Assembly (NCBI GenBank): GCA_002270565.1 | Contig: NQMI01000065.1 | Span: forward strand, 4,921-68,920 | DNA: 64,000 nucleotides | Direction of reading: 5' to 3' | DNA from: Stenocarpella maydis | Lineage: Eukaryota > Ascomycota > Sordariomycetes > Diaporthales > Diaporthaceae | Shown: one piece after another, positions 46,853 to 57,339 of the stretch | Layout of the letters: each line of letters starts with the position of its first letter | Numbering within the stretch: the stretch's first letter is position 1 | Notes under the pieces: model-generated | Told to the model about the DNA's origin: nothing | The model's database searches: none | What the model saw: only the letters and a program-made list of their open reading frames with translations | Made by a program: the position numbers and the translations under genes

Positions 46853-48430
46853 CTAGATCCAAGTGAACAGAGGAGCTTGGAGACTCCTCGCCGACCGGGC
46901 CCCCCCGAAGCCGGCCCAGTCATCCCTCTGGAAGAACCCAAACACCAGGTCATAGTCGTCGAATTGGTGGACGATGCGATCGACGCGCCTGTACCCGTTG
47001 ATAGCCTCGCTGCGGTTCTTGCGTAGGCCATACGGGTCCGGGCCCCGCGCGGCGCCCCTGGCCTCGAACAGGGTGACAATGAAGCGGCCGGGCTTGAAGA
47101 TGCCGACAACGTGCTCGATGACCTCGCCCGTCTCGCGGCCATTCTGGCCCCCGGGGACGTTGGTCTCGAAGGAGGCGAAGCTGCAGTTCGGCTCGGGCGT
47201 CACGTGGACCGTGAAGTAGTGCGTGGAACCGGCAGTCTTCTTCACCTCGTCGTTGACTTCCGCGTCGGCGTCGACCGGGGCGGGAATGACGGCGTTGGCG
47301 GAGAAGCCGCAGGGGGAGAACAGATAGGCGTCAACGCGAGCGTCCGGGTACTTGGAGGTGGGATACACCTCGGACAGACCACAATTCTGCGACACGACGG
47401 TCCCGAGGGCGTGGCCCTCCGAAGTGAGCTGTTCGACGCTGGCTGCGGGGGCCCGGTCGCCACCTGCATCAACACCACTGGCAAACACGTCGAACGTTTT
47501 ATCGTTGTTGTTGCCAGGGGCACCGCCGCCCTGGCCAAGATCCGAAGCCTCCTTCCTCGCCTCTTCAGCCTGCAGAGGAACCCGCTCGCGCGCGACCGCA
47601 CTCGCATGCGACAGATAGAACTGCTTGGCATTCTCGGGGTCGAGGTCTGTCATGAGGATCTCCAGCGTCTCGTCCTGGTACTCGTCCCCTACCCAGGCCC
47701 CCGGGAAAGAGGACATGATGCCCGTGGGGATCTTGGCAGGACGGGTGGGACTGTTCTCCTTGCTGCTGCCAGGAGTGCGTGGAGGAGTAATCTGAGGGTC
47801 GGGGGTGGTAATGTAGAGGTACCAATGGTCGCCATTCATCTTGCCAACAAGATAGGCGCTGCCACCGTCGAAGAGGTTGTCGAGGAACTTGACCTCGTCA
47901 TTCCAGTTGCGATGGGGACCGCGCTGCTTGTCCGGGAACAAGAAGTTCTTGCGACTGTAGAAGACGCGGTACGGAGATGCCATGGCAGCCTCGTCCTTGA
48001 TATCGGCAACATTGTGGAATGGGAAGCCAGCCTCGACAGCTGCGATGCGCAGGAGGCGTCTGAGTCCGAGGAGCAAGGTGGTAGTCCCGCAGGTCTTGAG
48101 GATCAGCTTGTGTGGGAAGACGAACATGCTCGACTCGGAGAGCAAGTAGGCGTCCATGTGCTCAGAAGAGACAACCGACAAGACCTCGCAATGGACGAGC
48201 TGGAGCATCTCCTTCCAGGTCTGGGAGGGGACAACCATCAGGCCATTCTCATTGGCCCCGGTGGGAAGCGCCGAGGGACTGGGAGCGAACCAGACCTCCA
48301 GAAGCTTCTCGGGCCCTTCAAAGGCATTGCTGGAGTCTAGATCTTCGGTGACATCGTGATTGATAGTCAGATGCGGAGTGGCCTCCGATGTCGACAAGAC
48401 AGAGCTGTTCGGGACCTCAATATCGATCAT
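46853..48430 (-). CDS. spe2: S-adenosylmethionine decarboxylase proenzyme
   Basis: Single exon, 525 residues. It makes decarboxylated AdoMet, the aminopropyl donor for spermidine and spermine. The proenzyme self-cleaves at E99-S100 in YLLSESSMFVFPHK, turning Ser100 into the pyruvoyl cofactor. C114 in LKTCGTTTLLL is the conserved catalytic Cys. AFEGPEKLLEVWF (about 36-48) holds the conserved Glu pair, and CGFSANAVIP and HYFTVHVTPEP hold the processing Ser and His. It is longer than the yeast enzyme because of two hydrophilic inserts: a Pro/Ser-rich one after ITTPDP and an Ala/Gly-rich one with GQGGGAPGNNND. The start at MIDIEVPNSS gives a normal N-terminus. A 135-codon frame (48824-48417) overlaps the start codon in another frame and could be a regulatory upstream ORF, as AdoMetDC mRNAs in other kingdoms carry uORFs. 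Confidence 0.95.
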   Translation of the reverse strand: MIDIEVPNSSVLSTSEATPHLTINHDVTEDLDSSNAFEGPEKLLEVWFAPSPSALPTGANENGLMVVPSQTWKEMLQLVHCEVLSVVSSEHMDAYLLSESSMFVFPHKLILKTCGTTTLLLGLRRLLRIAAVEAGFPFHNVADIKDEAAMASPYRVFYSRKNFLFPDKQRGPHRNWNDEVKFLDNLFDGGSAYLVGKMNGDHWYLYITTPDPQITPPRTPGSSKENSPTRPAKIPTGIMSSFPGAWVGDEYQDETLEILMTDLDPENAKQFYLSHASAVARERVPLQAEEARKEASDLGQGGGAPGNNNDKTFDVFASGVDAGGDRAPAASVEQLTSEGHALGTVVSQNCGLSEVYPTSKYPDARVDAYLFSPCGFSANAVIPAPVDADAEVNDEVKKTAGSTHYFTVHVTPEPNCSFASFETNVPGGQNGRETGEVIEHVVGIFKPGRFIVTLFEARGAARGPDPYGLRKNRSEAINGYRRVDRIVHQFDDYDLVFGFFQRDDWAGFGGARSARSLQAPLFTWI

Positions 48431-48824
48431 ATCCGTCTAATCCCCGCAGGATAGCAGCGGCGGCAGCAGCGATAGCTGGGATGGTTGTGTTGGCTGGAGG
48501 AGGAGGCGAGGTCGGTAGGTCGGTAGGTCGTGGGAAGATGAGATTCTTCCGCGGGACACTAACTGCCAACTCAAACAGACTTTGCGGCGTCCGTTTGAGA
48601 GGGTAGGCCCACAGGACGGTGGTTGCCTGAAAGTGCTGGCGGACGCCAGCAATAATATCGCGGTGGGTGTCTGAACGTCTCACGGATGGGACGTTAGGGA
48701 GGTCGTGCGGGAAGAGGAAGGAGAAAGACCTGCGACGACGGAATGTTGGGCTGTTTGGAGGTTGTGCGCCCCGTGGGTCAGGTATGCGCCGACACCTGTA
48801 GAGGAGTATCGGTGTTTGGGTCAA
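48417..48824 (-). promoter_or_regulatory. Candidate upstream ORF overlapping the AdoMet decarboxylase start
   Basis: A 135-codon frame begins at 48824 and ends 12 nt past the main ATG, overlapping it in a different frame. The product is Pro/Arg/Ala-rich without a known domain. It would reduce translation of the enzyme if its ATG is in the transcript. It could equally be chance in a C-rich leader. Confidence 0.3.
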
Positions 48825-49698
48825 GCTCCCGCTGGTTGTCTCGCAGAGCTGGATTGATCAAGAGGACATGTGGGAATAGATTGCGTGCGGTAATGCGCTT
48901 GTGGGTGTTGGAGGAGCAAAGCGTCGCGCATTCACCACGCAGCTGAAGTTGTGTCAAGGCGAAGAACAGCCACGGATTGTTTATGATTTTTTTTTCTCGC
49001 GGCCTGCAGCTTTCAGCGGAGGGGTGCAGGTTTTTTGGGTTGGGCTTTCACCGTCCGTAGCTACCTAAATCCCATTACGTAGTGTGTGCTAATCCCAGCA
49101 CGGAGGATCCAATGATGACCCGCGCTGCAGGCCCCACTCAAAACCTTACTGGCTAGCACTTTAGCACATGCCACATGCATCCCCATGGGCAGATGAGTTC
49201 TGGAGGCTTCAAGCGTGAACGGGGCTGCGGCCCAAGGGGCGCAGTTGAGACATGCATCCTAGTAAAAATTGATTCATGCAGACGAACAAACTCAACACCA
49301 GCAGCTTCTTACTACTGCTTGAGTTTTCTGTTGCGCGGCCGACAGACTGACTGATGACCGAGCGGTCCGGTCCTGCTAACAGCAATTTTGACCTGAGCTT
49401 CCGCATTCCTTGTGTATCGGTGCTCGATATTTATTCGGTCAGATGAGCTTCGTTGGTTTTGGCCCTCATCGCCGTCCCGGTTCTCTTCAGCTGCCAATCG
49501 AGGACGACTCGGTAGCACACTACGGGGCCCTGAGAAGATCTTTCTGGGGGCACTTTCTCGCGGCACATCACGACCGTCTGAACGCAGCCTTGAACAGCTT
49601 TGCACCGCGGACATGGCTGTAGAGTGAAATGCGTCTGGCCCGGGCCTGGGTGATCTCGCAGGTCATTATACTTGACTACTGTACCACCGCAAACTCCA
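48825..49698. other. Intergenic region between spe2 and cfd1
   Basis: About 870 bp; no gene recognised. It carries the distal promoter of the decarboxylase and the 3' flank of cfd1 (both genes are on the minus strand). Confidence 0.5.
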
Positions 49699-50713
49699 TC
49701 AGGGATCGCCAGCTGCTTTGAGCACCCCGGCTGTAATGGTCTTGAATATAGAGCTCAATGCACAGTCCTTGTATTTCAACGCCAACGGATCCTCGTCGCC
49801 GCTGGCTGCTTGGTCATCTGGCGGAGGGGCTGTCCCGGCTGTGCTTGACAAGTCCTGCCCGTCGAGGACCGTCCCGTTCGGGTACCAAGGTCTCTTGCCC
49901 GATGTGATGAGTTTCGTGAATTGCGGGTCGATGGGAATGCTCCCCAGGAACTCGGTGCTGAAGTCGTGGGCCAGCACCTGGCCGCCACCTTTGCTGAAGA
50001 TATATGTGCACTCTGAACAGTGCGGGCAGACGAAGCCGCACATGTTCTCCACTATGCCAATGACGCTGAGGCTTGTCTTGCGGCAAAAGTCCAGCTCCTT
50101 TCGCACCATGGCAGTGGACATGTCCTGCGGCATTGTCACCAACACGGCGCCGGTAAGCTGGTCAGGCCGCGCCAGCTGGAGGAGATATTCGACCGCAGAG
50201 ATATGTTCATCGCTGGTGCCAGGCGGAGTGTCGATAAGCAAGTAATCGGTCTCACCCCAGGAGACATCAGTGAGGAATTGTTTGATCATGGCAGTCTTCT
50301 TGGGCCCCCTCCACACGACCGAGTCCCCGCGCTTGACCAGGAAACCGAGGCTCATTATCCGTAAGGAACCAAGGTTGCGGGAGGCGTCGGCGTCGTGGAT
50401 GGTGACGGGGACCCAGCCGCTGGGACCTTGAGTAATTCGGGCACTGTCTTGGACGCGGAACATGTGCGGGATGTTGGGGCCGGTGAGATCGATGTCGAGC
50501 ACGCCTACGGAGCGGCCGGCTAGCGAGAGCGACAGGGCGAGCTGGGTTGTAACGGACGACTTGCCTACGCCACCTTTTCCGGAGAGGACCTGCAGCAGTA
50601 GAAGAAGGCATGGTTAGCCACGTGCCCCAGTTATGCAACCTGCAGGTCTTAAGGGCGGCTGCACCACTCACTAGCACAATGTGCTTGACCTTGGAAAGGT
50701 TGACGTTTGACAT
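49699..50713 (-). CDS. cfd1: Cytosolic Fe-S cluster assembly factor CFD1 (NUBP2 family, P-loop NTPase)
   Basis: Two exons, 50713-50672 and 50589-49699, with an 82-bp phase-0 intron, give 310 residues. With NBP35 it forms the scaffold that builds [4Fe-4S] clusters for cytosolic and nuclear proteins. The deviant Walker [11 protein letters not shown] lies at residues 17-26 just after the intron. LDIDLTGPN (Walker A') and [13 protein letters not shown] (switch/Walker B) follow. The C-terminal CPHC at about 202-205 is the cluster-binding CxxC. The protein lacks the N-terminal four-Cys extension of NBP35, which separates CFD1 from it. A low-complexity insert ([16 protein letters not shown]) lies near the C-terminus. 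Confidence 0.95.
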
Positions 50714-51783
50714 GGTTATTGCCCTGTCGTTCTTGCCAGCGGGGTCGCGAACTGAAGGCGCTCGGCGGCTGGGTGGGATCAGACCAGCTCGAGAGGACTG
50801 GTCGAGGTTCTGACAGCAGGTCCGTCAGCAAGTACGTAGTGTGGATTCAAGGAGTGAAGAGGGCGAGATTGGCCAAGAATGGTTCGGTTGTCGCTCGACA
50901 TGTCGTCTTCACTCGAGAGTTGTGACACCAACCAAAATTGATCGGAGCGATTTCGGCAGGATGCTGATAAAGCAAGGCTCTCCAGGCTGGCCGCTCGGTC
51001 GAAGACGTTAATAAGCATATGGCCTGTGGTATACGGATACTTGGCCCCAGTGTGGGCGACTCATACCGCGACCCGGTAGATATACTTCTTGCCCCTGGAT
51101 GGTCCTGATCTCCACCAGCAGTGTCACGTCAGGGACTTGGCCAGACTTGCGGTGGCATGGCCGATTCGCAATCATCAGCCAGCCGGCAGGAGGAGAGTGC
51201 TCTTTTGGTCTGAAAGTCCATTTCAGACCCAGAAATGCCAATTGTCCACAACACCGCTTGCGCCGTGTCATTCACCTTAACCTGGGGTTAACTTTATTAT
51301 TATTACCTGCATATAACTTACACACAAATAGTTGAGACCTCAGGAGGGACTCCATATACGTAGATATACTCTCGCCGGGCTCTAGCTTTGCCCACTGACG
51401 CGACTCTCGGGAGGTGTAAACGGGCCGCCCCCCAAAGGCTTGGCCCTGCCCCAAACCTCAAATCTGCATCAACAATCGAAACACTACCCTGCCCAGACTT
51501 GAACACCACCACCATCACCACCACCACCCCCGCGACCAATTTGGATACCTTCTACTTCGACAAGCCATCTGGGTACGACAGGGGCGTACCAGGTCCTCCT
51601 CAAACAGCTACGAGTAACGAGCACCACAGCCTTTCCTTGCCTGCAATCTCGCGAAGTTGCCATCAACCGCTCGATTCGGGAACCTCGGCTGCACGACTTT
51701 CAAACCCGCGAGACAGTCAACCTATACGTCGCCAATGACCGCGTTATAGAGCCCCATCAACATGAGAAAGGGTCCTCGGAAGC
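50714..51783. promoter_or_regulatory. Divergent promoter region between cfd1 and the 934-residue protein gene
   Basis: 1.07 kb separates two head-to-head starts, so it should carry both promoters. The 400 bp before the plus-strand gene hold a frame of 116 codons (51388-51738) and CCACCAT-like trinucleotide runs; this looks like leader. No specific site was recognised. Confidence 0.4.
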
Positions 51784-54588
51784 ATGGAAGATCCATGGGG
51801 CTCACCGTGGGCGACCGATACCAGCACAACCCTTGAGCCCGCCATACCTCGTCAAACCCTCGAACTCCCCGGCCGTACTCTCACCAGGCAACGCTCCTTC
51901 ACCGCAGCCTCGCCATGGGCCGCCGACGACGATGGACTCGATGGCTGGGCAGCTACCGACCGGGGCCCGGCATTGCCCACTCCCGCTGCCACATCGAGTT
52001 CAATATGGGCTGGATGGGGTGCTGAAAATGCGCCCAACTCGAGCCAGACGTCCCTTGCGCCTGCCACCAGGGCACGAGAGGGTAGTCTCGGAATGCATAG
52101 TCCCTCATGGCCCGCCGCCTCTCCTGGTCTCCCCGCAGCCAGGACGATATCGCGCAGGAGCAGTTCTCGCTCCCTATTCCGCCAACCCTCCCCCGATCCG
52201 TGGGTCGTCGAATTCTCCGAGAACCGGCTAAGCATGCCAACCCCGGCACTAGTCTCTGCGGAACAGGCTGCCTTCTCTACGCTAGACAGGCACGAAGAGG
52301 AGGACGAGGAAGACGAGAAGGTTGTACCACAAGCCGCGCCAACCGAGGATCACAAGGAGACAAAGCCATCAGGCAATGACCCCGGCGGTGAGGCTGACCC
52401 AGCCACCAAGGCAGGCGACGAAGCGGCCAAGGGGGAAGATGGGGAGGGGGAAAAGACCACATCTATGAGCGATTCTCGGCATTCATCAATATCGGCCGAA
52501 AGCCACCGTGACGACCGGCCAGAGTCGCCATTCACTTCCATGGACGAGGATGCCAAGGATCGTCCTCAGATACCAAGGAGGGCGTCGGCTAAGGTCCAAG
52601 AGCTTGTCGACATGTATGACGGTATGGTGAAGTCCAAGGAAACCGGCCTCACAGTACCCATCGCGTCCGGTGGTGGGAAACGCAGCACTAGTCGGGATGC
52701 GGCCAGCATTCGCAGCATTCGCAGCACGAGGACGGAGGATATCAGTGAGTTTGGCGACTTTGAAGACGCCGGAAGCTTTGTTTCTGCCCCGCCGTCGAGG
52801 AAGCCCTCGCTCGGTGAGTCCCCCCGTCCGGGCAGTTCCAAGGCGAAATCTGCGTCTGCGAAACCGTCAGCCCCCGCGCCGATACCAGAGGAGACACCAT
52901 ATATGTTCCAAGACTTGCACGCCACGTACGGTCCTGTCGTGTTCACTCCAGACCTTGGGAGCGTCGACAAGTTGTTCGATGTGGCAAAGCTGGACGCAGA
53001 GCAACCAAGCGCCAAGGACTACAGTCTTGATGCCGTTGACGGCATTATCGAGGACAGTTTTTCAACCGTGGCAGAACGAAAAACTTGGTACCGGATCTCT
53101 CGCCCTGGGTCCATGAGGAGGCATGATCTGGGAGACGATGAGAATTATCGCCGCGTGGACTGGCCAGTTTCGAAAGTGCGAGATGAGACCAACAAGATCG
53201 TGCGCCGATGGATGGAAGAGGGCTCCTTCTCAGGTGGTCATCCGTCCTTTGGTGGCGGTACTTCCTTGAAGGGCGGAGCGTTCAATTGGGACACGAAGAC
53301 CGAACCATTATCCATGGATCAGATCTTCGGCAAGAGGAAGAGCGCACAGCCTGCCAAAGCCGCGTCTGCCACTGTACCTCGTCCTCTTTCTCTACAGCAA
53401 AATCCGGCCACTGCTCACTCCCACAACTTGTCCTCTGGGGTCCAGGGTTTGCCTCCCGGGCCTCCAGGTGTGAGTAGTATACCTTGTCCCTCGCCGATGA
53501 GCATCCCTGGCCCGCCGAGAAGTCCCGCATTTGGCTGGAGCACCATGACCGATGGATCGGTAACTCCTGCATCTTCACGCCCGCCGAGCATAGCTGTTAG
53601 GCCATCCCTCGAAGCCCCGTTGTCAAGGCTCGGCAGCAACACAGACGTCACTGCACGGCCCCATGAGGCAGAAAGCAGGCTTTCTCTGCAGTTGCCTCCT
53701 CCCACCTCAGCACCACCAGCAAGCTCTACTGCGCTGGTGGAAGAAGAGGATGATGAGGAATGGGGCGACATGATTGCCTCCCCGATGGACAGCAGTCTGC
53801 CCGTCAGCGGGTTCTTGGACACGGGCGTGAATAGCTCCACAGCTGAGCTCTCTGCCAAGGATCCTTGCCCAGCGGCCGTCAACGATACCGATGCAACACT
53901 TGGGGCTGTTGCCTCACGGCTTCAAGGTGATCAAGCTGCCATAAACGCAAGCCAGCAGCCACCTGCGCCGTCGAGTGATATATGGGACTTCTCAGCCTTC
54001 GATACGACCCTAGCTCCCTCCTTTGCGCCTGTCACCCCCACAGTGCCCGCCATCCCTCCCACCACCACCTCTAAACCAGAGTTTGACTTCGACTCCCCAC
54101 TACAATCTCCCGCCCTGAGTCAACCCTCGAGGGCTGGGTCGCCAGCATCAGCCTTCCAGCTGCCCACACCGTCTACACCATCTGGCGCAGTGGTATCTTC
54201 GAGGACCTCTTCGTCGGATTCATTCCAACTCCCCCAACCACCCACGCCTCCCGCTCCGAATCAGCCAAAGCATACGCCGAAGTCATCTGTCAGCTCGCAA
54301 CCAATCTTGGAGCCGGTGAGGCCGATCTCACCTGCTGCATTTCAACTCTCTAAACCGCCACCCTCTAAACATTCAAATCGGCCGTCACTAAGCCTGGGCC
54401 GACCATCCCCGTTACAACATGTCATTACCCCGAAGGCTTCCTCGCCGAAGACGATGAGGCCGACCGTACAGCTCGAGACCACGCCCCCACCCTCGAAGAG
54501 CGTCAGCTTTGCTTCACCAGATGAGGAGAGCGTCGCCGTGGCGCGTATTGTGAACGCCTTGCCTGACCTGTCATATATGCTTCGTTGA
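51784..54588 (+). CDS. Large disordered Ser/Pro-rich protein with DPW/FGDF-type motifs, function unknown
   Basis: Single exon, 934 residues. Most of it is low-complexity Ser/Pro/Asp/Glu sequence. One compact region, about residues 370-490, looks folded and probably conserved: ETPYMFQDLHATYGPVVFTP, MRRHDLGDDENYRRVDWPVS, NKIVRRWMEEGSF. The ends carry short motifs: MEDPWGSPWA at the start, PDPWVVEF, SEFGDFEDAGSF, EEWGDMIASPM, DIWDFSAFD and FDFDSPL. Such DPW/FGDF-type acidic-aromatic motifs are used by trafficking accessory proteins (aftiphilin/Laa2 type) to bind clathrin-adaptor ear domains, so a role as an adaptor accessory factor is possible. This is inference from motifs only; I do not recognise the family with certainty. 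Confidence 0.85.
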   Translation: MEDPWGSPWATDTSTTLEPAIPRQTLELPGRTLTRQRSFTAASPWAADDDGLDGWAATDRGPALPTPAATSSSIWAGWGAENAPNSSQTSLAPATRAREGSLGMHSPSWPAASPGLPAARTISRRSSSRSLFRQPSPDPWVVEFSENRLSMPTPALVSAEQAAFSTLDRHEEEDEEDEKVVPQAAPTEDHKETKPSGNDPGGEADPATKAGDEAAKGEDGEGEKTTSMSDSRHSSISAESHRDDRPESPFTSMDEDAKDRPQIPRRASAKVQELVDMYDGMVKSKETGLTVPIASGGGKRSTSRDAASIRSIRSTRTEDISEFGDFEDAGSFVSAPPSRKPSLGESPRPGSSKAKSASAKPSAPAPIPEETPYMFQDLHATYGPVVFTPDLGSVDKLFDVAKLDAEQPSAKDYSLDAVDGIIEDSFSTVAERKTWYRISRPGSMRRHDLGDDENYRRVDWPVSKVRDETNKIVRRWMEEGSFSGGHPSFGGGTSLKGGAFNWDTKTEPLSMDQIFGKRKSAQPAKAASATVPRPLSLQQNPATAHSHNLSSGVQGLPPGPPGVSSIPCPSPMSIPGPPRSPAFGWSTMTDGSVTPASSRPPSIAVRPSLEAPLSRLGSNTDVTARPHEAESRLSLQLPPPTSAPPASSTALVEEEDDEEWGDMIASPMDSSLPVSGFLDTGVNSSTAELSAKDPCPAAVNDTDATLGAVASRLQGDQAAINASQQPPAPSSDIWDFSAFDTTLAPSFAPVTPTVPAIPPTTTSKPEFDFDSPLQSPALSQPSRAGSPASAFQLPTPSTPSGAVVSSRTSSSDSFQLPQPPTPPAPNQPKHTPKSSVSSQPILEPVRPISPAAFQLSKPPPSKHSNRPSLSLGRPSPLQHVITPKASSPKTMRPTVQLETTPPPSKSVSFASPDEESVAVARIVNALPDLSYMLR

Positions 54589-55218
54589 CATCTATCCATG
54601 TCTATTGTTCAAACCATCACCTGGAGTTGAGAATTGGTCTTGCTGTCCGCATTGCCTGTGGCGTTTGGGATGGATATTTTGGAAAAAAAACATTTTACGT
54701 CACCACAGTTCGATAATGAGTGCAATGCATCAACATGAAATAGTGCAGAACGAATAAATAAACTAATGAAGCCATTGGCTCCCCTTCAACAGGTATGTGT
54801 TTTCAGGTCTTGAGACTGATGTGCTGATTGTGATCCTTGCCTGGATCTCCTGTTTCTCATGATGCATTTGGACCAAAGGATCAAATTTCGACGGCGGACT
54901 TTCTGACCGAGGGTCATTGCTGTCTGGTTCGAGCTCGGAATATAACAAAAAGGGTTTTGGGATATCGTTCTGGTGGCAATGCAAAAATGCCACATAGTTA
55001 CCATGACGCTTTAATGCCACCCCATCTTGTCTGCCAAAATAGTACTCTAAACGAAACTTTGAGTAACTCCCCAACCCATCTCTTTCTTACTGGACACCTC
55101 TCATATCCTAAACCATACAGCCGTCAAATGATGCTTTTCTCATACCGTCATGACGTTTCTCAGACGAAACACACGAGAAAGGTCACCTCCCGGGAAATCT
55201 TTAGGAGGACAAGCAGAT
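54589..55218. other. Convergent 3' intergenic region
   Basis: 630 bp between the stops of the 934-residue protein and the MFS gene. Short frames only; no gene seen. Confidence 0.5.
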
Positions 55219-57339
55219 TCAACGCGAACTGTCCCTCATAGCACCGCCATACGCGTCGACGTTGCGACCATCTTGAAGCAGAGCCCGGCGTTCCTCATCC
55301 GCCAGGTCCTCGCTGTATCTCGACTTCTTCCGCCCTCCCGACGACCCGCTGCTAGTCTCCCTCGTCTTGCTGTAGACGAAGAAGGTCAGAGCCCCGCCGA
55401 TCACAACCCCGGCCACCGCGAAGGCGATGTTGACGGGCACGGGGTTTTCGTGCAGCGGCCCGTGGGTGAGGGCGTCCAGCCCGGGCTGGATGAACTGGCC
55501 CAGGCCCGAGACGGCAGTGATGCTCCCGTAGATACGGCCAAAAGTAGCGTAGCCGAAGACTTTGGTGGCATAGTCTCTGTAAAGGCACCAGAATGTCAGC
55601 GACGCGCATCTTGTGGTTGAGACGAGACAGAACAGGCTGGGACTTACGAGACCGCCGAGTAGTACAAGGGGCGGAATATCACAAAGGCAACAACAGTGGC
55701 ATAGCCGGCCCACAGAGCCGGCGTCACGTTGAGAATGCCCAGCACCACCATCAGGGCTGTTATCACACCCTGCATCCCCCACACAGGCACCTCGTTCAGC
55801 AGGATCCCTATGAAGGGCGTGGTGACGACACCCGCGACCGGCAGCGCAACGTCGAAGAAGGAGTTGACCCGGCCGGCGAGCTCATCCCGGCCGAGCATGT
55901 ACCGGTACTGCGCGCGGACGGTGGCGATGAAGTAGTTCATGCGCATCATCTGCAGGACGGTGAGCACCAGGACCAGCCAGTACCAGGGCGTGCGGACCTG
56001 GCGCGAGAAGGGCCGGCCGCGCACCCCGGCGCCCTCGACGCCCGAGGCCTCCTGGCGGCCGCGGAACTCGGCGCGCTCGGCGGCCCTCTGCTCCTCGTTG
56101 CCGGCGACCGTCTCGATGGCGGCGATCTCGGCGCGGCGGCGCGCGGCGCGGCGGAACCGCGCGCGGCGGAGCTCGGCGGGCCGGTCGGCGTAGACCTCGT
56201 CGTCGCTGTCGTGGACGTCGCGCGACTCGTCCCGGGCGCTGTTGATGGCGACCTGGTACTCGCCGCGGGTGACGTAGCCGGTGGGGGGCATGACGGCGAA
56301 CTCGGCCGAGAGGATGAGGAGCGGTATGACGACCGCGAAGGCGGCGAAGAAGTAGGCGGGCTTGAAGGCGCGGCCCGTGGCCTCGTAGGCGAGGCGGTAG
56401 AAGAGGTAGACGGCGGCGCTGGCGTCGAAGGCGCCCGTGACGAGGGCCACGATGAGCCCGGAGTGGCGCGGGAAGGCGTGCGAGAGCTGGTACGAGCTGA
56501 CGAAGAGGAAGGTCCCGCCCAGCCCGAGGAGGAGGCTGCCCACGATGTAGCCGTCGAAGCGGCCCAGCCGGTCGCCCAGGTGGAAGGACAGGGCCATCAG
56601 GGCGCTGCCGAGGCAGAGCATCACGGCCGCGAGGATGTAGCACCTGCGCCGGCCGCACTTGTCCAGGACCCAGCCGCACAGCATGTTGCTCATGTTCAGG
56701 CTGATGGAGGCGAGGATGAATATCACTGGGCGACGTCAGTCCGAGACACGACGACCGGGGAGCCGTACAAGGACGGGAATGATACTCACGGTTCAGCCGC
56801 ATGTCCTGCGCCGGGCAGGGCAACTGGCCCTCGTCCCCGTCGGCGGGAGGCCAGTCCGGAGGGCAGAGCGACCGGTAGACGCCCTCGGCGATGAGGACCG
56901 GCTTGATGGCTGCATACCCGCAGACTATGCCCGAGGCCAGGACGCAGCAGAGCACGGCCAAGACGACCTGGGCTGTTGCAGGTCAGCATGTCAGCAGGCG
57001 GCCTCACAAGGACTTCCTTGGGGTCTCGGCACGATGGGTTGGTTGCACGACTTACTTACCCGCCCTCTTGGTTGTAGACACCTCGTATGCCGCCTGGTTG
57101 TCCGTGATCTCTGGCGGGAACGACTCATAGTGCTGGAGTGGTTTTGGCGCAAAGGGGTCGTAGTTGATGCTGTGCCAGATCTCGTCGCTCTTGGTGGCCG
57201 GCACGTCCGTCTCTAGGCTGCAGCTGCTACCACGACCAAGTCTGCCATAACCGTCAGTGTTGCTCCCGTAGGTCTGACGGTCGCCATGGTTTTCGTAGGC
57301 ATAACCCTCCGGCGCTGTGCGGCGTTGAGCTATCGACAT
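55219..57339 (-). CDS. MFS transporter, SLC43/FMP42-like (possible amino-acid transporter)
   Basis: Four exons on the minus strand: 57339-57060, 56972-56790, 56725-55648 and 55576-55219 (introns 87, 64 and 71 bp), joining in frame to 632 residues. A hydrophilic N-terminus precedes TM1 (VVLAVLCCVLASGIVCGYAA). Then come the PVLIAEGVY loop, ISLNMSNMLCGWVLDKCGRR (the MFS loop 2-3 motif), and about 12 membrane segments split by a long charged loop (DSDDEVYADRPAELRRARF to FSRQVRTPWYW). The layout matches fungal Fmp42/LAT3-like proteins, thought to carry large neutral amino acids, often in the vacuole membrane; the substrate is inference. Intron positions were chosen by phase and continuity. The central part is extremely GC-rich, giving long meaningless antisense frames. 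Confidence 0.87.

Noticed and set aside
47111..48340. 409-codon plus-strand frame opposite AdoMet decarboxylase
   Set aside because: It is an antisense shadow caused by GC-rich third positions of spe2; it has no domain of its own.
55593..56894. 433-codon plus-strand frame opposite the MFS transporter
   Set aside because: It is a Glu/Gly/Ala/Arg-rich antisense shadow of a very GC-rich coding exon; the minus-strand exons splice in frame and carry real MFS motifs.
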